Assembly (NCBI GenBank): GCA_040755275.1
Contig: JBFMBE010000081.1
Span: forward strand, 1-14,902
Direction: 5' to 3'
DNA: 14,902 nt
Source of the DNA: Desulfatirhabdium sp040755275
Lineage (GTDB): Bacteria; Desulfobacterota; Desulfobacteria; Desulfobacterales; Desulfatirhabdiaceae
Under the pieces are notes generated by a model. That model did not search any database and had not been told where the DNA came from. It saw only the letters and a list, made by a program, of their open reading frames with translations. A program made the translations under genes and the position numbers. Shown in pieces: positions 6,520 through 13,194 of the stretch. How positions within the stretch are numbered: position 1 is the first letter of the stretch; every line of letters starts with the position of its first letter.

Positions 6520-8412
6520 TCAGCAGGCGCATTCCTTTTCTTGCGGCTCGACGGCATCGTCGAAGTCCATGATGATGGTGACATCGCTTCCACCGGTCAT
6601 CAACACCCGGGCATGGGGATAGCGCTTCTTGAACACGTGGATCATGGCGGTGTTTTCCTTCAGCACGGAAGCGACAAACCCCTTGTACTGGTTCTCCTTG
6701 GCAATCCCCTCCAGAATCTTCAGCAGGATCGAGCATACCCCGAGCCCCTGAAAATCCTCCCGAACCACGAAGGCCACTTCCGCCCGTTGTTCCTGCTCTT
6801 CGGCATAGGACCCGATGGCCATGATCTCCCGGCTGCCTCCCCGCTGGGTCAGACCGATGATCGACATGTTCTTTCGATAGTCGACGCTGGCCCATTGTTT
6901 CTGAACCATCTCATGGGAGAAGATCTTGATCTTGTAAAAGAACCGTCGGTAGATGGTTTCTTCCTGAAGCGAGTAGAAGAAATTCCGGTAGGAAAATTCA
7001 TCCGAGGGCAAGAGCGGCCGAAATTCGATGGTCTTGCCGTTGCGTAGCGTGACGGTGCTGCGATAGCCTTCGAGAAACAGCAGATCCTCCTGGACCGGAG
7101 GCAACTGATCTTGGAAAATGTAATGCCGGGATTTGGCAATATCGATCAGCTCTTCCCGGAATTTCGGGTGAGCAATCTGGGCAAGCTCCATGACCCGCTG
7201 GTAAATGCTCTTCCCCTTGAGCTCCGCGATGCCGTATTCGGTGACGATGAAATTGACGTCACCCCGGGTTGTGGCAACACCGGCCCCCTCGCTGAGATGT
7301 GGAACAATCCGGCTGACCGCCCCTCCCCTTGCCGTGGACGGCAGGGCGATGATCGAAAAACCACCCTTCGACATGGCCGAGCCCCGAAGAAAATCCACTT
7401 GATCGCCAATGCCGCTGTAGAAGAGATATCCCATCGAATCGGTGCTGACCTGTCCGGTCAAGTCCACTTCGAGCGCCGAGCTGATGGAAACGAGGTTGTC
7501 GTTTCGGGCGATGACCGTCGGGTCGTTGACGAATTCCGAGGATCGAAAATAGAATACCGGGTTGTTGTCCACAAAACGATAGATGGCCTCGGTTCCCATG
7601 CAAAGGGAGGCGACCACACGTCCCGGCAGAAGGCTTTTCCTGCGGTTGGTGATGACTTTCTTCTCGAAGAGCGGAAGCATTCCGTCCGTAATGACCTGGG
7701 TATGGATGCCAAGGTCTTTTTTTCCGTCCAAATAGGGCAGGATGGCGTTGGGCAAATTTCCGAAGCCGATCTGAAGGGTGACGCCGTCATCGACGAGCTG
7801 CGAGACGAAATGCCCGATGCGCCGGATGAGCTCTGGATCGTATTCGCGGTTGGCCATTTCGACGATGGGCTCGTCGTGGTAGACCAAATAGTCGATGTCG
7901 TCGATGTGGATGAAACTGTCCCCCCAGGTCCGGGGCATTCGTGGGTTGACCTGGGCGATGACGAGCTTGGCGTTTTCCATGCCGGCCCGAGTGATGTCCA
8001 CCGACACGCCGAGGCTGCAATACCCGTATTTATCCGGCGGGCTTACCTGAATGAGCGCCACGTCGAGGCCGATGCGGTGGCTTGAGAAAAGCCTCGGGAT
8101 CTGACTGAGATAGGCGGGAATGTAGTCGATCCAACCTTTGAAGGCAGCCTCACGCATCTGACGGCTGATGAAGAAGAGTTTCAGAGAGAATCGGTTCCGG
8201 AACAGCTCATCTGCGATGTAGTCCGCCAGGGTGAAGGACATCATCTGATAGACCATGATGTCCTGGAGGTTGATATCGCTCACCATCGTTCGAATCAAAT
8301 GCTGCGGCTCGCCGCATCCCGTTCCGATGAACACCCGGCTTCCTTTGCGGATGCGGCTGACCGCCTCCTCGGCGCTGACCAGTTTGTGTTGACCATGTTC
8401 AAGAGCTTGCAT
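6520..8412 (-). CDS. CoA-transferase/acetyl-CoA hydrolase family protein fused to GNAT domain
   Basis: Predicted 630-residue cytosolic fusion. The start is the ATG read at 8412, with AAGGA 6 nt upstream; an ATG at 8430 lacks a site. Residues about 1-430 are a family I CoA-transferase of the acetyl-CoA hydrolase / 4-hydroxybutyrate CoA-transferase type: GTGCGEPQHL, GFGNLPNAI, FRSSEFVNDP, and VTEYGIAELKGKS near its end. Residues about 450-625 are a GNAT acetyltransferase with the acetyl-CoA loop region AFVVREDFQGLG. The family normally forms a glutamyl-CoA thioester on Glu in a 'GIHTE' or 'GIHSE' motif; here the motif reads GIHTQ (Gln239, codon at 7696-7698). The transferase half may thus be inactive, hydrolytic or sensory, while the GNAT half may acetylate a protein or amine. 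It overlaps the upstream deacetylase gene by 14 nt and ends in a Cys-containing tail. Confidence 0.9.
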   Translation of the reverse strand: MQALEHGQHKLVSAEEAVSRIRKGSRVFIGTGCGEPQHLIRTMVSDINLQDIMVYQMMSFTLADYIADELFRNRFSLKLFFISRQMREAAFKGWIDYIPAYLSQIPRLFSSHRIGLDVALIQVSPPDKYGYCSLGVSVDITRAGMENAKLVIAQVNPRMPRTWGDSFIHIDDIDYLVYHDEPIVEMANREYDPELIRRIGHFVSQLVDDGVTLQIGFGNLPNAILPYLDGKKDLGIHTQVITDGMLPLFEKKVITNRRKSLLPGRVVASLCMGTEAIYRFVDNNPVFYFRSSEFVNDPTVIARNDNLVSISSALEVDLTGQVSTDSMGYLFYSGIGDQVDFLRGSAMSKGGFSIIALPSTARGGAVSRIVPHLSEGAGVATTRGDVNFIVTEYGIAELKGKSIYQRVMELAQIAHPKFREELIDIAKSRHYIFQDQLPPVQEDLLFLEGYRSTVTLRNGKTIEFRPLLPSDEFSYRNFFYSLQEETIYRRFFYKIKIFSHEMVQKQWASVDYRKNMSIIGLTQRGGSREIMAIGSYAEEQEQRAEVAFVVREDFQGLGVCSILLKILEGIAKENQYKGFVASVLKENTAMIHVFKKRYPHARVLMTGGSDVTIIMDFDDAVEPQEKECAC

Positions 8413-9343
8413 GGATTTTCCTTCCGGCATCCGCCATCAAATCCTTGAACCGGCACAGGTGGATGCCCTTCATTTCCAGTTCGGAGCGCAGCTTCGGCGA
8501 TGCAAGGGTCATCAATTCCCCTTCATGACAATACTTCCATTGTCTGTATTCGGGCTCCGTCGGTGAAAAGCCTGGGTGACACATCAATTCGTAGGTTTCA
8601 CCAGGCTCCGTGGAGGCCAGAATCCGCTTCAAGCCTTCCGAATCGAGCCTTCCACCCAAAAAGAAACCTAAAAAACGCGGTATACAACCGCATCCTTGCA
8701 GGGCGCCATCCCATCGGACCATCAGGCAGAAAGCCTTCAGAGCCATTTCTCCGGCGAGACGTCCGATGTTGCGCAGATCCTGCAGCATGTAACCTTTGAA
8801 GGGCTCGGAAGGCATTCGTACGAAGGGGATCCGGTAACGATCTGCCAGTTCCCGGGTGACCTCAGCAATACCGGGCAGTACGTGCACATGCTGATGGCTG
8901 TCCATGTGGGTGACGGAAAGCCCCTTTTCGAGAGCCTTTTCAATCTGTGCGCTCCATTCCCTTCGAATATCGGAAAGCTGGATCCCCCCCTTCAAATAAG
9001 CCTTCAGGAAGGCCCCGATATCTTTCGGAAACCGGTTCCCGCCGTTCATCAGGGTTGTGCTACGGCGGATGATCGGCTCCTCGGCGACAAGGGTCAGATG
9101 AATGCCGATATCGAGGTGGGGTACGTCTGAAAGCCGACCGACAGCATGATCGAAGGCCTTGCCGACGGACATGATCGATGCACTCGTCACAAGGCCCATC
9201 CGATGGGCCATAAAGATGCCTTCGTTGATCGGCTCGGATATCCCCAAATCGTCTGCGTTCACGATAAGACGGACGGGGGGGCGGCTGCGGGAATGGATGG
9301 ACCCGCCAATGGAATCGCAGTCAGTCATGTGGATGGCTTGCAT
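8399..9343 (-). CDS. YdjC/ChbG (HpnK-like) family deacetylase
   Basis: A 314-residue member of the YdjC/ChbG/HpnK family, metal-dependent deacetylases that remove N-acetyl groups from amino sugars, including lipid-linked ones. The metal and active-site motifs are in place: LIVNADDLG (residues 26-34), GIHLTL (80-85) and HMDSHQHVH (146-154). The chain continues with FVRMPSEP and, near the end, ELMCHPGF. There is no signal peptide or membrane segment, so it should act on the cytoplasmic side. The start read at 9343 lies 3 nt after the stop of the glycosyltransferase gene and lacks a strong ribosome-binding site, so translation is probably coupled; ATG at 9328 is an alternative. Neighbouring genes for sugar-lipid synthesis favour a polyprenyl-phosphate-linked N-acetylhexosamine as substrate. 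A hopanoid role (HpnK) is possible, but no hopanoid gene is nearby. Confidence 0.85.
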   Translation of the reverse strand: MQAIHMTDCDSIGGSIHSRSRPPVRLIVNADDLGISEPINEGIFMAHRMGLVTSASIMSVGKAFDHAVGRLSDVPHLDIGIHLTLVAEEPIIRRSTTLMNGGNRFPKDIGAFLKAYLKGGIQLSDIRREWSAQIEKALEKGLSVTHMDSHQHVHVLPGIAEVTRELADRYRIPFVRMPSEPFKGYMLQDLRNIGRLAGEMALKAFCLMVRWDGALQGCGCIPRFLGFFLGGRLDSEGLKRILASTEPGETYELMCHPGFSPTEPEYRQWKYCHEGELMTLASPKLRSELEMKGIHLCRFKDLMADAGRKIHASS

Positions 9344-9346
9344 GGG

Positions 9347-10357
9347 TCAACCGTTCGGATGACGCGGGAAACCTTTTGTTTCCATGACAATGAATCGGGG
9401 TCGGTTTCGAACCTCGATCACGATCCGGCCGATGTATTCGCCGAGAATGCCAAGATATACAAACAACAAGGAAAACAGCAAGGACGTTCCCATGACGATG
9501 GACGCCCACCCGGGAACGACCTCACCCTGGATCCATTTTCCGTACAATGCATATAGAATGCCGAGGATGGACAAGACCGTTCCTGCGATGCCGAACAGCA
9601 TACCGATGCGAAGCGGCAGAATCGAAAAAGAGCTGACACCGTGCCAGGCAAGTTTGAGCATTTTCTTGACACTGTACTGACTCGTTCCTCGCATCCGATC
9701 GGCGGCCTGATAGGGCAGCTCACAAGAGCGAAAACCCACCCATTCCACAAGCCCCCGCAAGAACAATCCCTCCTCCTGGAACCGCTTGAGCTCTTCCAAA
9801 ACCTGGCGGTCGATGAGCCTAAAGTCGGCAAGCCCCGGTCTCATCGGAACGTCGCTGAGCCACGTAAAGAGTGCATAGTATAGCCGGGATGTCCATTTTT
9901 TCAAGAGGCCCGTACGGGGGGCATCCTGTCGAACCATCTTGACGATTTGATGACCGGACATCCAGGCATCGATCATCTGAGGCAGCGCTTCCACCGGATG
10001 CTGAAGGTCGCAGTCCATCGTAATGACGGCATCCCCCGTGGCGTGTTCCAGACCTGCCATGAGGGCGTATTGATGCCCGAAATTTCGGGAAAGCCGAACT
10101 CCACGTACATTTGTATGTCTTTCGCACAACTCGCAAATGACTTTCCAGGTATTGTCTCGGCTGCCGTCGTCCACAAGAATCAGCTCCCAGCGACAACGAA
10201 GACCGCCGCCCAAAACCGCCTGAAGCCGTTGATGCAAAACAGGAATGTTTTCCGTTTCGTTGAAGGCGGGTACAACGAGGCTGATGAACGGACCAGGTTG
10301 CAGGGCCTGCCTTTCGAATGGGGGGAGCGACTGGAGCGGTGCATCGATGGGATTCAT
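9347..10357 (-). CDS. Polyprenyl-phosphate GT2 glycosyltransferase
   Basis: A 336-residue family 2 glycosyltransferase of the dolichol/undecaprenyl-phosphate sugar synthase type (GtrB, ArnC, DPM1-like). It transfers a sugar from a nucleotide donor to polyprenyl phosphate on the inner face of the membrane. The N-terminal catalytic domain shows SLVVPAFNETENIPVL, LILVDDGSRDNTW and the metal-binding ITMDCDLQHP, then ADFRLIDRQVL and RGTSQYS, typical of the group. Two membrane helices follow at about 252-275 and 288-312, as in GtrB. The gene lies 22 nt after the PIG-V-like gene and 3 nt before the deacetylase gene, so it is inside an operon. The donor sugar cannot be read from sequence; the neighbouring deacetylase favours an N-acetylhexosamine. 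The start has only a weak GGAA upstream. Confidence 0.92.
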   Translation of the reverse strand: MNPIDAPLQSLPPFERQALQPGPFISLVVPAFNETENIPVLHQRLQAVLGGGLRCRWELILVDDGSRDNTWKVICELCERHTNVRGVRLSRNFGHQYALMAGLEHATGDAVITMDCDLQHPVEALPQMIDAWMSGHQIVKMVRQDAPRTGLLKKWTSRLYYALFTWLSDVPMRPGLADFRLIDRQVLEELKRFQEEGLFLRGLVEWVGFRSCELPYQAADRMRGTSQYSVKKMLKLAWHGVSSFSILPLRIGMLFGIAGTVLSILGILYALYGKWIQGEVVPGWASIVMGTSLLFSLLFVYLGILGEYIGRIVIEVRNRPRFIVMETKGFPRHPNG

Positions 10358-10379
10358 GATCGGTTCCGGATGGCGAACA

Positions 10380-11510
10380 TCATCCCGCCCAGTAGGTGTT
10401 GATGAACAGCAGGGTGTTCAGCGCCAGAAACAGGATGGATGTGAGAATCCAGGCGCTTCTTACCGGAATCGATTGGATGGATGCAGCCAGCAGATAGGTC
10501 GGAAAGAGCACCATGCAATAGCGACCGATGCCGAAGGTCCCACCGCTTGCGAAAGCAATGGCCATCGATACGAACATGTAGATACCATAGGATCGACGCA
10601 GCTTCCACAAGACGGCGGCTGCTGCTGCAAATCCGAAGATCGTAAATCCCCATTCGATGATCCAGTTGGTGATTCCGCTGTGGGTGACAATCTGGTCCAA
10701 ATCGTCGATGTCACCCGAAAAGTCCCGTCCCCACCACCGTTCAACCTTCAAATAGAGGAAAAAGTCCCCGAATTTGAAGTAATGGTACAGGAAAAACGCA
10801 ACGGCTCCGACAGGTGCGATTCCCAGCGCGAGGACCGAACGGGAAAATAACGCCCGCCAGCCGTTTGCCTGGATGAACTCGACCAGGAGGGGAAAGAACA
10901 GAAAAACCCCAGCCATGCGGGTGGCGGAGGCCAGAGCCGCAAAGCAGGCGGCTATCCAAAAGCGCCTCTGGAAGGCGAAGTAAAACATGGCGATGGAAAG
11001 CATCAGGAACATCGCCTCGGAATACACGGCATTGAGAAAAAACGCTGTGGGGAAAATCAGCAGGAAGATGGTCGGCCAAATGGGATCGATGTTTGGATGA
11101 AACCGCTGCACGAGGCGGGTCAGCACCACGACGCCTATCAACAGGCACAGGCTGCTCACGATCCATCCTGCCAGAATGAGATTGCCACCCGTGAGGTACC
11201 CCATCAGTCGAACACCGAGGGGATAGAGGGGAAAGAAAACGACGTTGGCGAATTCGTTTTCGCCTCGCATGTAATAGCCGTTCTTTGCGACATCGAGAAA
11301 CCAGTATGAATCCCACTTCGCGTGGAGCTTGATCAGATTCCACTTGTCTTCCGTCTTGAAAATCTTCGGGTTGATCCACGGAAAGGCATTGTCCGGCGTG
11401 ACATTCAGTCGGTTCAGGGCAATCAGTGCATATCCGTTCACGACGATGAGCCAGATACACACCAGGACGATATTTCGCAACATCTGCTGCTTTTCTGAAG
11501 AATGGAGCAT
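10380..11510 (-). CDS. PIG-V-like GT-C membrane mannosyltransferase
   Basis: A 376-residue polytopic membrane protein with about 8-10 hydrophobic segments. The motif WDSYWFLDVAKNGY (residues 66-79) followed by FFPLYP (92-97) is characteristic of the PIG-V / GPI mannosyltransferase II family, and SATRMAG in the middle fits its conserved Arg loop. GT-C enzymes of this type use a polyprenyl-phosphate sugar as donor and act on the outer face of the membrane. As the first gene of the operon it is the natural partner of the GT2 that makes such a donor. The acceptor is unknown: lipid, glycan or protein are all possible. The start at 11510 has only a weak ribosome-binding site, and ATG at 11483 is an alternative. 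A sigma-70-like promoter and a palindrome lie just upstream. Confidence 0.85.
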   Translation of the reverse strand: MLHSSEKQQMLRNIVLVCIWLIVVNGYALIALNRLNVTPDNAFPWINPKIFKTEDKWNLIKLHAKWDSYWFLDVAKNGYYMRGENEFANVVFFPLYPLGVRLMGYLTGGNLILAGWIVSSLCLLIGVVVLTRLVQRFHPNIDPIWPTIFLLIFPTAFFLNAVYSEAMFLMLSIAMFYFAFQRRFWIAACFAALASATRMAGVFLFFPLLVEFIQANGWRALFSRSVLALGIAPVGAVAFFLYHYFKFGDFFLYLKVERWWGRDFSGDIDDLDQIVTHSGITNWIIEWGFTIFGFAAAAAVLWKLRRSYGIYMFVSMAIAFASGGTFGIGRYCMVLFPTYLLAASIQSIPVRSAWILTSILFLALNTLLFINTYWAG

Positions 11511-11539
11511 GGAGGATTATTCCCGAAAAATCATCGATC

Positions 11540-11561
11540 CCGAACCGTTCGGTAGGTTCGG
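11540..11561 (-). promoter_or_regulatory. Palindrome with three CCGAAC/GTTCGG half-sites in operon leader
   Basis: CCGAAC (11540-11545), one C, then GTTCGG (11547-11552) form a perfect palindrome. A further GTTCGG follows at 11556-11561, so two overlapping hairpins or operators are possible. On the minus strand it lies immediately downstream of the -10 box, covering the expected transcription start and early leader of the glycosyltransferase operon. It could be a repressor operator or a leader hairpin. No binding protein is identified. Confidence 0.45.
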
Positions 11562-11590
11562 AATAAAGCCGAAATTGCAGGAGATGTCAA
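11562..11590 (-). promoter_or_regulatory. Sigma-70-type promoter of the glycosyltransferase operon
   Basis: Read on the minus strand, TTGACA (11590-11585) is a perfect -35 box and TTTATT (11567-11562) is a 4 of 6 match to the -10 box, with a 17-nt spacer. Transcription would begin near 11555, about 45 nt before the first gene of the operon. No sigma-54 GG-N10-GC pattern was found at this position. Confidence 0.55.
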
Positions 11591-11630
11591 CCAGGAAATG
11601 GACGGGAGAGCGTGAGGGGATGGGGACGAT

Positions 11631-11649
11631 GACGAACTCGCAAAAAGTC
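11631..11649. repeat. Isolated 19-bp element end
   Basis: GACGAACTCGCAAAAAGTC matches the terminal repeat of the palindromic elements. It lies 7 nt outside the left end of the element at 11657-11834 and in the same orientation, so it is not that element's own boundary. Read on the minus strand the sequence just before it (CTCCCTGAC) resembles the sequence before the right ends of copies A1 and B (CTTCCTGAC). It is probably a relic of a second, long-type element. Confidence 0.6.
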
Positions 11650-11656
11650 AGGGAGT

Positions 11657-11834
11657 GATAGCCCCGCAAAAAGTCGCTAACCACCGATTTTCCTTCAACG
11701 CCGTGCCTCCAGCAGGAGGGCGGGTGGTGTTTTGCGAAGCAGCGGACAGGCTGCTGAGTTTTTCCGCTGCTGAGCAACATTCACCCGCCTTCCTGCGGGT
11801 CAATCCATAGGTCCTGACTGTTTGCGAGGCCATT
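11657..11834 (-). repeat. Palindromic intergenic element, short type (copy C)
   Basis: This 178-bp copy is bounded by GATAGCCCCGCAAAAAGTC (11657-11675) and a weaker end GACTGTTTGCGAGGCCATT (11816-11834). It is the inverted counterpart of copy A2 and carries the apex that A2 lacks: AGCAGCGGA (11738-11746) facing TCCGCTGCT (11763-11771). Flanking blocks are also complementary: GCAGGAGGGCGGGTG on the left against CACCCGCCTTCCTGC on the right. It lies between two co-oriented minus-strand genes, ending 4 nt from the stop codon of the response-regulator gene. Together with the promoter region it accounts for the 328-nt gap here. Confidence 0.8.
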
Positions 11835-11838
11835 CGAA

Positions 11839-13194
11839 TTAAGTTTTCGATGGAGCGGAAGCCATGAGGCCGTAGCGGGCGATCTTCGCCCTGAGGGTGG
11901 GCAGGCTGATCCCCAAAAGCCGTGCCGCCTTCGACCGGTTCCATCCTGTATGGATCAGGGCGTTTCGAATCTGTTCGCGCTCGACCGAGTCCAGCCGGAA
12001 CGAAGCCGCATTCGCCGTGCAGGGAGCATTCGAGTGCAGTTCCCGTTCGATGTCCTCCAGCAGAATGATGCTGCCTCTCGATCGCAACGCAGCGGCCAGA
12101 ATCACGTGCTTGAGCTCCCGAACATTTCCGTACCAGGGATGTTCACACAACCGCTCGAGAATTCCCTCCTCGAATCGTCGCACTTCGACACCGAGGGTCG
12201 TCGCGGCCTTCTTCAGGAAATAACAGGCAAGCTCCGGAATGTCGGATCGTCTTTCTCGCAGCGGCGGAACCCGGATGGTCACCACCTTCAGCCGATAATA
12301 GAGGTCTTCTCGAAAGCTGCCCTGCCGAACCCGTTCCTCGATGTTGCGGTTGGTTGCCGAAATGATTCGGCAAAGCGACGGATGAACGGTCGTTCCGCCG
12401 ACGGGCATGAATTCTCTGCGTTCGAGGACTCCGAGAAACTTCGACTGAACGGAAAGCGGCATTTCGGTCACTTCGTCGAGAAAGAGGGTTCCTCTTCCGG
12501 CAAGCTCGATTTTCCCGGGTTTGGTGTCGACGGCTCCGGTAAAGGCCCCCTTTCGATGGCCGAAGAGCTCGCTCTCCAGAAGAGGCTCCACGATGGCCGA
12601 GCAATCGAGGGTGATCATCGGCTGATCGCTGCTTGGGCTGTTCTGGTGAATGATCCGTGCAATGAGCTCCTTGCCGGTACCGGTTTCCCCCTGAATCAAC
12701 ACCGTGGCCTGATTCCGGCACAGCATGCCGATGGTCTTGAAGATGTCCCGCATGGCGGGATCTTTTCCAATCAGAACATCCCGGGAAATCGTCCATCCTT
12801 CGGCCAGGGGCGGATCATCGATCCGCTCGACAAGGCTCAGGCGAACGGCACGTTCGAGCGAACGCTCCACTTCGTCGATGTCGAGGGGTTTGCTCAAATA
12901 ATCGTAGGCCCCTGATTTCATGGCTTCAATGGTTGTTTCCATGTCCTGAAAGGCCGTCATCATGATGACCTTGGGTGAAGGGGGCGTGTTCAGAATGGTC
13001 TTGAGGGTCTCGATACCGTTTTGATCCGGAAGACGAATGTCGAGCAAAACGACATGCGGGCGGCTCTTCAAGCAGGATGCGACCCCTTCTGCAGCAGTGG
13101 TTGCAGTCAGGACGACATGCCCCTTTTCGCTCAGAAACATTTCGAGGGATTCGAGGATCGGCGTTTCGTCGTCAATGACCAAAATCGTTGCCAT
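11839..13194 (-). CDS. Sigma-54-dependent NtrC-family response regulator
   Basis: Predicted 451-residue transcription activator. The start is ATG 13194, with GGGAG six nt upstream; the ATG at 13200 touches that site. Receiver domain: Asp8/Asp9, phospho-acceptor Asp52 in LLDIRLPDQNG, Thr80 and Lys102. AAA+ domain: Walker A GETGTGKE (169-176), the sigma-54 contact loop GAFTGA (216-221) and Walker B LFLDEV (237-242). The C-terminal Fis-type helix-turn-helix spans about 405-447 (NALIHTGWNRSKAARLLGI). All residues for phosphorylation, ATP hydrolysis and sigma-54 contact are present, so it should activate -24/-12 promoters when phosphorylated. It overlaps the sensor kinase gene by 23 nt and is certainly its partner. 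I did not find a convincing sigma-54 promoter in the window, so targets are probably elsewhere. The stop is 4 nt from a repeat element. Confidence 0.95.
   Translation of the reverse strand: MATILVIDDETPILESLEMFLSEKGHVVLTATTAAEGVASCLKSRPHVVLLDIRLPDQNGIETLKTILNTPPSPKVIMMTAFQDMETTIEAMKSGAYDYLSKPLDIDEVERSLERAVRLSLVERIDDPPLAEGWTISRDVLIGKDPAMRDIFKTIGMLCRNQATVLIQGETGTGKELIARIIHQNSPSSDQPMITLDCSAIVEPLLESELFGHRKGAFTGAVDTKPGKIELAGRGTLFLDEVTEMPLSVQSKFLGVLERREFMPVGGTTVHPSLCRIISATNRNIEERVRQGSFREDLYYRLKVVTIRVPPLRERRSDIPELACYFLKKAATTLGVEVRRFEEGILERLCEHPWYGNVRELKHVILAAALRSRGSIILLEDIERELHSNAPCTANAASFRLDSVEREQIRNALIHTGWNRSKAARLLGISLPTLRAKIARYGLMASAPSKT

Noticed and set aside
7111..8085. 324-codon plus-strand open frame opposite the CoA-transferase gene
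   Set aside because: Antisense shadow of a well-supported conserved protein; no recognisable motifs.
11562..11595. Sigma-54 promoter upstream of the PIG-V-like gene (GG ... GC on the minus strand)
   Set aside because: The GG-GC distance is 12 nt instead of 10; a sigma-70 reading fits better.
11950..12915. 321-codon plus-strand open frame opposite the response regulator
   Set aside because: Antisense shadow; the minus strand carries intact receiver, AAA+ and Fis motifs.
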